A DNA stretch of 64,000 nucleotides from assembly GCA_029247365.1 (NCBI GenBank), contig JAQWLJ010000033.1, forward strand, positions 124,001 to 188,000, given 5' to 3'. Below are positions 34,058 through 41,478 of the stretch, in pieces (the stretch's first letter is position 1; the number at the start of each line of letters is the position of its first letter). Below the pieces are notes generated by a model. That model was not told where the DNA came from and ran no database searches. It saw only the letters and a program-made list of their open reading frames with translations. The position numbers were made by a program, and so were the translations under genes. This stretch comes from Acidimicrobiales bacterium (lineage in GTDB: Bacteria; Actinomycetota; Acidimicrobiia; Acidimicrobiales; Aldehydirespiratoraceae).

Positions 34058-35335
34058 GTGACGCCGATGCCGCTCACCCTTGACGACCGCGACCAGGCAC
34101 TTCTCAACGGCGCCGGCGGTGCTGCCGCTGCGCTCGCAATGCGCGTCGTCAGCCGCACCGCCGAAGTAATGCAAGCCCAGCGCCTGATCGACATCACCGG
34201 TGCCCACATCGATTCCTGCCTCTACAACGGCCAAGCAAGCGTCGACTTCGCCCAACGGCTCGCCGACGGTGGCGCCCAGGTATCGGTACCTGCCACGCTC
34301 AACGTCAGCTCCCTCGACCTGATCCACCCCGAACTCTTTCGAGGCGACGCCCATACCGCTGAGCAAGGGCGGCGGCTGATGGAGCTCTACGAGGGAATGG
34401 GCTGCCGACCGACGTTCACGTGCGCGCCGTATCAGGAGGACAACCGCCCGAACCTCGGCGAGCATGTCGTGTGGGCCGAGTCGAACGCGATCGTGTTCGC
34501 GAACTCCGTCCTCGGCGCCCGCACGCACCGCTATGGCGACTTTCTCGACATCTCTGCTGCGATCACCGGCCGCGCTCCGCTCGCCGGCCTGCATCTCGAC
34601 GCCAACCGCCGAGCAACGGTCGTGTTCGACGTGAGCGGCTTGCCCGAGCGGCTGACCGCACTCGACGCGTTCTACCCGTTGCTCGGTCACCACATCGGCC
34701 GGCAGGTCGGAAAAGCCGTACCAGTCGTGGTCGGTGCCCCGGACGGGGTGGCCGAACACGCACTCAAGGCCCTCGGGGCAGCCGGCGCAGCCGCTGGCGC
34801 GGTCGGCATGTTTCACCTCGTCGGCTCGACTCCGGAGGCGCCAACCCTCGATGCGGCGCTCGGTGGGGAACCCGCCGCGCAAACCCATGCGGTGACGACG
34901 GCCGATATCCGGCTGGCTCGAGATCAGCTGACGACCTCGTCGTCGTCTCGGCTCGGCGTCGTCAGTTTGGGCACGCCGCACTACTCGGTCGCCGAATTCG
35001 GACGGGTTGTCGACCTGCTCGACGACCGACCGATCCACCCGAGCGTTCGGCTCTACATCAACACCGGACGCAGCGTTGCCAACGAGATTGCGTTGCGGGG
35101 CTGGACGCCTCGTCTCGAGGCCAGCGGCGTGCAGATCGTGACCGACACCTGCACCTACATCACCCCGATCATCGAAGCCGTCGACGGGATCGCCATGACC
35201 GACTCGGCGAAGTGGGCCTACTACGCCCCTGGAAATCTGGGTCTCGATGTCGCCTTCGGCTCGGTGGAGGACTGTGTCGAGTCCGCTGTGCGAGGCGAGA
35301 TCGTGCGCGATGAGAGCGTGTGGGCCGATGCCTGA
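34058..35335 (+). CDS. AcnX-type dehydratase, large (catalytic) subunit (DUF521)
   Basis: Aconitase-X family, 425 residues. The hallmarks are RLIDITGAHIDSCLYNG, TFTCAPYQ, VVWAESNAIVFANSVLGARTHRYGDFLD and TDTCTYI. The Cys in SCLYNG, TCAPYQ and TDTCTY are the probable Fe-S or metal ligands. Bacterial members include cis-3-hydroxy-L-proline dehydratase, which makes Delta1-pyrroline-2-carboxylate. Archaeal members act on mevalonate 5-phosphate. The neighbouring ornithine cyclodeaminase-like gene favours the hydroxyproline option. The GTG at 34058 is chosen; ATG 34067 is the alternative. It overlaps the small subunit by 8 bp. Confidence 0.86.
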   Translation: MTPMPLTLDDRDQALLNGAGGAAAALAMRVVSRTAEVMQAQRLIDITGAHIDSCLYNGQASVDFAQRLADGGAQVSVPATLNVSSLDLIHPELFRGDAHTAEQGRRLMELYEGMGCRPTFTCAPYQEDNRPNLGEHVVWAESNAIVFANSVLGARTHRYGDFLDISAAITGRAPLAGLHLDANRRATVVFDVSGLPERLTALDAFYPLLGHHIGRQVGKAVPVVVGAPDGVAEHALKALGAAGAAAGAVGMFHLVGSTPEAPTLDAALGGEPAAQTHAVTTADIRLARDQLTTSSSSRLGVVSLGTPHYSVAEFGRVVDLLDDRPIHPSVRLYINTGRSVANEIALRGWTPRLEASGVQIVTDTCTYITPIIEAVDGIAMTDSAKWAYYAPGNLGLDVAFGSVEDCVESAVRGEIVRDESVWADA

Positions 35336-35738
35336 GGCCGAACGAGTCCTGATGCCCGGCGAGGCACGCGGCCCGGTCCTTCACCTCGAAGAGCCGGTCA
35401 GCTTCTGGGGTGGCCTTGACCCGAAGACCGGCATCATCATTGACCAAGCCCATCCCCAGGTGGGCGAATCCGTCGTCGGCCGCATCCTTGTGATGCCGTC
35501 GGGCCGAGGTTCGAGCAGCGGTTCATCGGTGCTGACCGAGGTGCTCCGGGCCGGGATCGGACCGGCCGGCATCGTCATGCAGCAGGCCGACGAAATCTTC
35601 GTGATCGGCGTCCTTGCCGCCGAAGAGCTTTACGACATCACGGTGCCGGTCTTTACGGTCGATACAGCGACCTACACCGCCCTCGCCGCCGCCTCTGCCG
35701 TGCTGATGACGCCGGACGGCACGATTACAGCCGGTTGA
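35328..35738 (+). CDS. AcnX-type dehydratase, small (swivel) subunit (DUF126)
   Basis: A 136-residue swivel domain. VLHLEEPVSFWGGLDPKTGIIIDQAHPQVGESVVGRILVMPSGRGSSSGSSVLTE is the family core; the segments FWGGLDP and PSGRGSSSGSSV are nearly diagnostic. It sits just after the large subunit with an 8-bp overlap, which is the usual split arrangement. The start ATG at 35328 gives the normal length. It would supply the phosphate- or carboxylate-binding swivel for the catalytic subunit. Confidence 0.88.
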   Translation: MPEAERVLMPGEARGPVLHLEEPVSFWGGLDPKTGIIIDQAHPQVGESVVGRILVMPSGRGSSSGSSVLTEVLRAGIGPAGIVMQQADEIFVIGVLAAEELYDITVPVFTVDTATYTALAAASAVLMTPDGTITAG

Positions 35739-35834
35739 ACGAGAGAAGCATTTGCCGTTCATTGTCGACGAGCCCGACGAGACGTCATTCATCTGCCGGT
35801 CAGGGCGCGAACGACAGCTCGCTACCGCTCACGG

Positions 35835-36764
35835 TCAGCCGGTCGCGAGCTGAGCGGCCGCCAGGTCTTCGAGTGCGGTTCCCGCCGACTTGAACATCGT
35901 GATCTCGTCGTCGCTGCTGCGACCGGGATGCGTGCCGGCGACGAGATCGGCGAGATCGGCGACCAGATCAGCACGGGTGAGAACCCCAGATTCGAGTGGT
36001 TGCGCAATATCGCCTGCGATGACCGCATCGTCGTAGGTGTCGACGAAAACCGATGCCCGGCGCACGACGTCATCGTCGGCTTCGCGCATGGCGTGGTTAA
36101 ATCCACCGATCAGATCGACGTGAGCACCCGGGCGCAGCAGTTCACCGCGAACAATCGGCTGGGTGGCTCCGGTGACACACGAGATCACGTCGGCTTGCGC
36201 CACCGCCGTGTCGAGATCAGGGACCACCTCGGCCGAGAGACCCTCCGCAGCGACTGCATCGACGACAGCCTCGGCCTTCGCGGCATCGCGCCCCCACACC
36301 CAGATCGAGTCGAAGTCCCGAACCGCAGCATGGGCCTGCGCCGCCATGGGGGCGAGGGCACCGGAGCCGACGATCAGCAGCGTTCGAGCATCGGCCCGGG
36401 CGAGCCGCTTCGCGGCGACCGCCGAGGCGGCTGCGGTGCGGCGAGTGGTCAGCACGTTTGCCTCACACGCGCCCACGAGCGACCCGGTCGCGCCGTCGAA
36501 CAACAGCATGCCAGCCTGCACCATCGGGAGATCCTGAGCGCCATTGTCGGGGAACACGGTTACGGCCTTCACGCCGATCAGTTCGCCGGCGACCCATCCA
36601 GGTTTCAGCAGAAACGATGCGTCATTCCCTTTGCCGTCGGGCACCGTATGGAGTGTGCGGGCGGGCGCGGTTGCACCCGGCTCGACCAGGATCTGTTCGA
36701 TCGACTCGATCAGTGCGGGCCACGGCAGCGCCGCGCCGATGTCGGCGTCGGTGAAGAACCTCAT
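35835..36764 (-). CDS. Ornithine cyclodeaminase/mu-crystallin family protein; possible Delta1-pyrroline-2-carboxylate reductase
   Basis: 309 residues. NAD(P)-binding motif LIVGSGALAPMAAQAH; upstream LIGVKAVTVFPDNG carries the family Lys; GATGSLVGACEANVLTTRRTAAASAVAAK is the typical bridge. Close homologues reduce Delta1-pyrroline-2-carboxylate to L-proline or act as ornithine cyclodeaminase or ketimine reductase. Convergent acnX genes favour the first. Start ATG 36764 overlaps the Sec-gene stop by 4 bp (ATGA), so it is in the same transcription unit as the AhpD-like gene. A longer start (36779) would lie inside that gene. Confidence 0.86.
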   Translation of the reverse strand: MRFFTDADIGAALPWPALIESIEQILVEPGATAPARTLHTVPDGKGNDASFLLKPGWVAGELIGVKAVTVFPDNGAQDLPMVQAGMLLFDGATGSLVGACEANVLTTRRTAAASAVAAKRLARADARTLLIVGSGALAPMAAQAHAAVRDFDSIWVWGRDAAKAEAVVDAVAAEGLSAEVVPDLDTAVAQADVISCVTGATQPIVRGELLRPGAHVDLIGGFNHAMREADDDVVRRASVFVDTYDDAVIAGDIAQPLESGVLTRADLVADLADLVAGTHPGRSSDDEITMFKSAGTALEDLAAAQLATG

Positions 36765-37342
36765 CTGTCCTCGCCCCAATGGCCCATCGGCGGCTCTGGC
36801 GGATACCAGTCCTCTACCTCGATCCCGAGGCCATCAGCAATCCGGTTGGCGTACGCGTAGTAGGCCGTCACTTCGCAGATATCGAGGACATCGCGGTCGG
36901 TGAAGCCGACAGCCCGTAGAGCGTCGACGTCAGCCTCGACCATTTCGCCCGGCGCCTGCGTGAGCTTCACCGCATAGGTGAGCATCGCGACCCGCTTCGA
37001 ATCGAGCCCCGCGGTCTCCCAGCCCTCGTCGATCCGAGCCACTAGCGCGTCGTCTTTCAGGAGCCGGCGCAGACCGCGCCGGTGGTGTGTGAGTCAATAG
37101 TGACAATCGTTGATGTCGGAAACGACGTAGGCGACCAACTCACGCTCGGCCTTTCGAAGCGTCTTCGTTCCCGCCATCGCCGAGCGGTACAGCCCATCGT
37201 GGGCGGCGACGCTCGCAGCGTTGAGCGAGTGGACGCTCATGATGTTGTCGATCCGGTTCGCACCGCGGTCAGCAACCCGCTCACGGAGCGGTTCGAGATC
37301 GCCGCTCCACTCATCGTCCGGGACCCGTTCGATCCACGCCAT
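36761..37342 (-). CDS. AhpD/carboxymuconolactone-decarboxylase-like selenoprotein (CHYU; TGA read as Sec)
   Basis: Peroxidase-related protein of about 193 residues if the TGA at 37094-37096 (codon 83) is read through. The N-terminal part ends ...VVSDINDCHY; the reading frame then continues LTHHRRGLRRLLKDD and, further on, YAVKLTQAPGEMVEADV and YAYANRIADGLGI, all family-typical. The usual motif is CxYCVxHH, so the TGA replaces the second Cys of CxxC, giving CHYU. The SECIS-like hairpin (37064-37082) lies 11 nt after the TGA. Strong ribosome site AGGAGGAG before ATG 37342. The two halves share one frame and only one base change from Cys. If not recoded, it would be a fresh nonsense pseudogene. 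The OCD-like gene is coupled downstream. Confidence 0.82.
37064..37096 (-). promoter_or_regulatory. Bacterial SECIS element, with the TGA
   Basis: From the TGA (37096-37094) there are 11 nt to a perfect 7-bp hairpin, CCGGCGC / GCGCCGG, whose loop is GGUCU (37071-37075). The number of nucleotides from the U of UGA to GGUCU (21) is the same as in Escherichia coli fdhF, and that loop also carries GGUCU. The E. coli element has a bulged U in the stem that is absent here. The hairpin is entirely inside the coding frame, as bacterial SECIS elements are. Confidence 0.8.
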
Positions 37343-37366
37343 GGCCGCTCCTCCTGTAGGCCGCGG

Positions 37367-37376
37367 ACGCTAGCGT
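37367..37376. promoter_or_regulatory. Short palindrome in a 41-bp divergent gap
   Basis: ACGCTAGCGT is a 10-bp perfect palindrome between the AhpD-like gene (start 37342) and the SDR gene (start 37384). It may be an operator for the divergent pair; length alone makes chance occurrence possible. Confidence 0.25.
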
Positions 37377-37383
37377 ACGGCGC

Positions 37384-38190
37384 ATGACTCACCCGGATCT
37401 CGCAGGAAAGGTCGTCGTCGTTACCGGCGCCGGCAAGGGAATCGGCCAGGCGATCGCTGAGCGCTTCGGCTCGGTCGGCTCGTCGGTGGTCGTCAACGAC
37501 GTTGACGCAGCGACAGCCGGGGCGGTGGCCGCCGGAATCAACGACGAAGGTGGCACTGCGATCGCAGCGGCTGCCGACGTCTCCGACGGCGAGCAGGTCC
37601 AGGGCGTCTTCGATGCCACGATCGAAGCCTTCGGCACCGTCGACGTGCTGGTCAACAACGCGGGCCTCGTCAGCCCGATGCTGCACTTCTTCGATGCCGA
37701 CGAAGCATGGTGGCGACGGATCATCGATGTGAACCTCACCGGGCACTTCCTATGCGGTCACGTCGCCGCCCGCATCATGGCAAAGAAGGGCGGCGGCTCG
37801 ATCATCAATATGAGCTCCGGGGGAGCCACACGAGCCCATCGAAGCTTCACCGCCTACGACGCAAGCAAGGGTGGCATCGAGGCCCTTACTCGCGCCATGG
37901 CGCTCGACCTTGGGCCCTACAACGTGCGAGTCAACGCCTTGATGCCCGGCTCGATCGACACCGCAGGTATGGACACCGAAGCGCGCGCCTACCGCGGGGT
38001 CAACATCCCTGCAGGGCGAATCGGCGACCCGTACGACATGACCGGGCCCGCGCTGTTCCTCGCCAGCGAAGACTCGAGCTACGTCACCGGCGATGTCCTC
38101 AAGGTCGATGGCGGCATGCTCGCCCAGCAGCGCTCAGCGACCGTCGACATCGTCCACCCCGACACATTCCCCGCAGTCGAAGACCTCTAG
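37384..38190 (+). CDS. SDR-family NAD(P)-dependent oxidoreductase
   Basis: Classical short-chain dehydrogenase, 268 residues. Cofactor motif TGAGKGIG is at 14-21, NNAG is at about 98, the Ser of INMSSGG and Tyr/Lys of YDASKGG form the catalytic triad, and a long C-terminus ends FPAVEDL. The presence of Asp at the end of the second strand (VVVNDVDAAT) favours NAD over NADP (inference). The TPP-enzyme gene follows 3 bp after the stop. The substrate, perhaps a hydroxy acid or a sugar acid, is unknown. Confidence 0.9.
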   Translation: MTHPDLAGKVVVVTGAGKGIGQAIAERFGSVGSSVVVNDVDAATAGAVAAGINDEGGTAIAAAADVSDGEQVQGVFDATIEAFGTVDVLVNNAGLVSPMLHFFDADEAWWRRIIDVNLTGHFLCGHVAARIMAKKGGGSIINMSSGGATRAHRSFTAYDASKGGIEALTRAMALDLGPYNVRVNALMPGSIDTAGMDTEARAYRGVNIPAGRIGDPYDMTGPALFLASEDSSYVTGDVLKVDGGMLAQQRSATVDIVHPDTFPAVEDL

Positions 38191-38193
38191 CCC

Positions 38194-39843
38194 GTGGGCG
38201 CCACCCGCACCGGCGGCCAGATCGTGGTCGACACCCTCGTCTCCCACGGGGTCACCCACGCCTTCGGCGTGCCGGGCGAGAGCTACCTGGCCGTGCTCGA
38301 CGCGCTCCACGACACCGACATCAACTTCGTTATCTGCCGCCAGGAAGGCGGAGCTGCCTACATGGCCGAAGCCTGGGGCCGACTCACCGGCTCCCCCGGA
38401 ATCTGCCTGGTCACGCGCGGGCCGGGCGCCACCAACGCCTCGGTCGGCATCCACGCCGCCCGTGAAAACTCACAACCGGTGGTGGTGCTGATCGGGCAAG
38501 TCAGTACCCATGAGATGGGGCGCGAAGCCTTTCAAGAGGTCGACTACCGGCGCTTTCTCGGACCGCTCACCAAATGGGTGACCCAAGTCGACGATGTCGA
38601 CGACCTGGCCGAGACGATGCAGTATGCGTTCAAGATCGCGGTGTCGGGCCGTCCCGGACCGGTGGCAGTCGCACTGCCCGAAGACATGCTCCGGGCTTCG
38701 ACCGAGGTAACCAACGTGGCCCCGTTCGAGGTCGAACGGGCCACGCCGACCAGCACCGAGATCGACGCAATCGTTGCTGAACTGGCAGGGGCTGAACGGC
38801 CGGTCATCATCGCCGGCGGTGGCCGTTGGACCCTCGACGCTCGCGCCGACCTGGCCGCCTTCGCCGAGACCAACGACATCCCAGTCGTCACCGCGTGGCG
38901 GTTCCACGACCTGATGGACAACCACAGCGACCACTACGTGGGTGAGGCAGGCATCAGCATGCTTGCACCCGTGCGCGACACGATCATCGATGCCGATGTC
39001 ATCGTCGGACTCGGCATTCGCTTCGGCGAGATGACCACCGCTGCCTGGACGCTGATCGACCTCAACGAACCCGAGCAGCGGATCGTTCACGTGCATCCCG
39101 AGCGAACCCAGATCGGCCGGATCTACCCAACCACGGTTGGCGTCTGCGGTGACCCGTCGGTGACGATCGGCCTCCTGCGCAACCGCACCGTGACGGGAGC
39201 TGCACAGCGGGCCGAGTGGCGGGCCACGCGTCGGGCTGCGTTCCTCGATGGGTTCGGAGCGCCACCCCAACCCGGCGACCTCGACATGGCCGAGGGGATG
39301 CGGTGGCTCGAAGCCAACCTCCCCGACGACGTGATCATCACCAACGGAGCCGGCAACTTCTCGATCTGGAATGGAAAGCTATTCCGTTACGGTGCCGATG
39401 CTCGGCTCCTAGCTCCCCAGAACGGCACCATGGGGTACGGCTTGCCAGCTGCGATCGCGGCCAAGGCTGCTCATCCCGACCGCACCGTCATCTGCTTCGC
39501 TGGCGACGGTGACCTCCAGATGACGATGCAGGAGCTGGGAACGGCCCGTCAGGCCGGGCTCGAGCCCATCGTGCTCGTATTCGACAATGCGATGTACGGC
39601 ACGATCCGAGCCCACCAGGAACGCAACTATCCCGAACGCATCAGCGGCACGCCGATTGTCAACCCCGACTTCGTTGCCATCGCCGAGGCCTACGGTATGC
39701 ACGCCGAGCGGGTCGAACGAACTGCGCAATTCGGTCCGGCAATGGAGCGAGCGATGGCATCACCGACCGGAGCACTCCTGCACCTACTGATGCCCCCCGA
39801 TCGGTTGACGCCATGGGCGTCCGTCGACGATTTTCGGGCCTGA
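38194..39843 (+). CDS. Thiamine-pyrophosphate enzyme, acetolactate synthase-like
   Basis: A 549-residue TPP enzyme with all three domains. The N-terminal part has FGVPGESYLAVLDAL and the catalytic-Glu segment CRQEGGAAYMAEAWGRL. Middle: PVIIAGGGRW. C-terminal TPP-binding motif GDGDLQMTMQELGTARQAGLEPIVLVFDN, with Mg ligands GDG and N. Related enzymes include acetolactate synthase, glyoxylate carboligase and benzoylformate decarboxylase; the GENPQ flavin region cannot settle it. Immediately after the SDR gene (3-bp gap, GTG start), so they likely work together. Confidence 0.87.
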   Translation: MGATRTGGQIVVDTLVSHGVTHAFGVPGESYLAVLDALHDTDINFVICRQEGGAAYMAEAWGRLTGSPGICLVTRGPGATNASVGIHAARENSQPVVVLIGQVSTHEMGREAFQEVDYRRFLGPLTKWVTQVDDVDDLAETMQYAFKIAVSGRPGPVAVALPEDMLRASTEVTNVAPFEVERATPTSTEIDAIVAELAGAERPVIIAGGGRWTLDARADLAAFAETNDIPVVTAWRFHDLMDNHSDHYVGEAGISMLAPVRDTIIDADVIVGLGIRFGEMTTAAWTLIDLNEPEQRIVHVHPERTQIGRIYPTTVGVCGDPSVTIGLLRNRTVTGAAQRAEWRATRRAAFLDGFGAPPQPGDLDMAEGMRWLEANLPDDVIITNGAGNFSIWNGKLFRYGADARLLAPQNGTMGYGLPAAIAAKAAHPDRTVICFAGDGDLQMTMQELGTARQAGLEPIVLVFDNAMYGTIRAHQERNYPERISGTPIVNPDFVAIAEAYGMHAERVERTAQFGPAMERAMASPTGALLHLLMPPDRLTPWASVDDFRA

Positions 39844-39946
39844 CGCGCGACTCAACCTTGGCAGCGGCAGGGTTACTCGAGATAACGGCGGCGCGACAGC
39901 CACCTTGCCGTCGGCGAATACCTGTTGTCGCCGCCGAAGCCGTGCG

Positions 39947-40690
39947 CTAGCGGTCGCCTTCGCCGAGGTAGCTGGCCCGCAACTCAGGGTTGGCGAGCAG
40001 GTTTGGTGCCGTGTCATCGAGAACGACCCGACCCGTCTGCAGCACCCAGCCCCGATCGGCGATGGAGAGCGCCATGTTGGCGTTCTGCTCAACCATGAAG
40101 ATCGCAACGCCTTCCTCGTGGATCTGCCGGATCAGCTCGAAGTTGGTCTGCACCAACGCCGGCGCCAGACCCATCGACGGCTCGTCCATCAGGAGCACGC
40201 GGGGGTTGGCCATCAGCGCCCGACCCATCGCAACCATCTGCTGCTCGCCACCGGAAAGGGTGCCGGACTTCTGGTTGAGACGCTCCTTGACCCGCGGGAA
40301 CATGCCATAGATCCGCTCGAGGTCTTCCTCAATGCCGTCTCTGTCGTTGCGCAGATAGGCGCCAAGCTCGAGGTTTTCTTTTACCGACAGGCGCTTGAAG
40401 AGCCTTCGGTTCTCGGGGACCATCGTGACGCCGCGCTCGACGCGGTACGACGTGGGCTTGTCGTTGACGACCTCGCCGTCGAGGACGACGTCGCCGGTGG
40501 TCGGGGTGACCATGCCGAGCAGCGTCTTGAGGGTGGTCGACTTGCCCGATGCATTGCCACCAAGCAGACAAACGAGTTCGCCTGGGTAGATCGCGAGGTC
40601 CACATCCTTGAGGATGTGGACTGCGCCATAGTGCGTATTAATGCCGCGCAACTCGAGCAGGGGCGTACGGGCGTCGACGGTCTCGCTCAT
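39947..40690 (-). CDS. livF: Branched-chain amino-acid ABC transporter ATP-binding protein
   Basis: Cytoplasmic ATPase of 247 residues. Walker A GGNASGKST, which has Ala instead of Gly in the usual GxNGAGKST; Q-loop VPENRRLF; signature LSGGEQQMVAMGRALM; Walker B LLMDEPSMGL; switch VEQNANMA. It starts ATGA-coupled with livG. The set livF-livG-livM-livH-livK forms a complete HAAT importer for hydrophobic amino acids on the minus strand. Confidence 0.95.
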   Translation of the reverse strand: MSETVDARTPLLELRGINTHYGAVHILKDVDLAIYPGELVCLLGGNASGKSTTLKTLLGMVTPTTGDVVLDGEVVNDKPTSYRVERGVTMVPENRRLFKRLSVKENLELGAYLRNDRDGIEEDLERIYGMFPRVKERLNQKSGTLSGGEQQMVAMGRALMANPRVLLMDEPSMGLAPALVQTNFELIRQIHEEGVAIFMVEQNANMALSIADRGWVLQTGRVVLDDTAPNLLANPELRASYLGEGDR

Positions 40691-41478
40691 GATGCTTCCT
40701 CCGCAGGACGACCAAGGTAGGCCTCAATCACGTCGGGATTGGTCGACACTTCCTGGTAACTGCCCTGGGCAATCGTCTCACCGTGGTCGAGCACGACCAC
40801 CCGGTCGGACACATCGCGGACAACGCCCATGTCGTGCTCGATGATCACAATCGTGAAGCCCCAGTCGTCGCGGAGCTTTCCAATGAGGCCCGTCAACTCC
40901 TCGGACTCCTTGGGGTTCATGCCCGCCACCGGCTCATCGAGCAGGATGACTTCGGGCCGAGTGGCCATCGCCCGAGCGACCTCAAGTCGACGCCGGTTGG
41001 CGTAGGAAAGCACGGAGGCCGGCTGGTCAAGCCGGTAGCCGACGAGTCGAGAGCCAAAGAAGCCCAGGACTTTCTCACCCCACTCGCGGATCTCTGCCTC
41101 CTCTTCCTTGAAAGCCTCTGTGTTGAACAACGAACCGAACACACCCTGTTTGGTGCGGCAGTGCTGCGCAACCATGACGTTCTCAAGGATTGTCATGTTG
41201 GCGAACAAGCGAACGTTCTGGAACGTGCGAGCGATGCCACGGGCAGTGACCTGGTTGGGGTCAAGACCAACCAGCGACTCACCCTTGAAGACGATGTCGC
41301 CTTCAGTAGGCGCGACCATGCCGGAGATCATGTTGAAGAAGGTGGTCTTGCCGGCACCATTCGGGCCGATGACCGACACGATTTCACCCTTGTCGACGTG
41401 GAAGTCAAGGTTGCGGAGGGCGTGGAGGCCACCGAACGTGACGCTCAGATTGTCGATGGTGAGAAGACGTTCACTCAT
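40687..41478 (-). CDS. livG: Branched-chain amino-acid ABC transporter ATP-binding protein
   Basis: ATPase subunit of 263 residues. Walker A GPNGAGKTT, signature VLSYANRRRLEVARAMA (the LivG-typical variant of LSGGQQ), Walker B ILLDEPVAGMNPKE and switch IEHDMGVV. The C-terminal IAQGSYQEV motif is typical. It overlaps livF by 4 bp and livM by 4 bp, so the three are translated together. Confidence 0.95.
   Translation of the reverse strand: MSERLLTIDNLSVTFGGLHALRNLDFHVDKGEIVSVIGPNGAGKTTFFNMISGMVAPTEGDIVFKGESLVGLDPNQVTARGIARTFQNVRLFANMTILENVMVAQHCRTKQGVFGSLFNTEAFKEEEAEIREWGEKVLGFFGSRLVGYRLDQPASVLSYANRRRLEVARAMATRPEVILLDEPVAGMNPKESEELTGLIGKLRDDWGFTIVIIEHDMGVVRDVSDRVVVLDHGETIAQGSYQEVSTNPDVIEAYLGRPAEEAS

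Noticed and set aside
36761-37096. Treating the AhpD-like gene as two separate small proteins or a nonsense pseudogene
   Set aside because: The second half has no own ribosome site, and the TGA falls on the redox Cys with a SECIS-like hairpin at the right distance.
39910-39931. CGGCGA/TCGCCG inverted repeat between the TPP gene and livF
   Set aside because: Ten-base loop and no T-tract; too weak for a terminator call.
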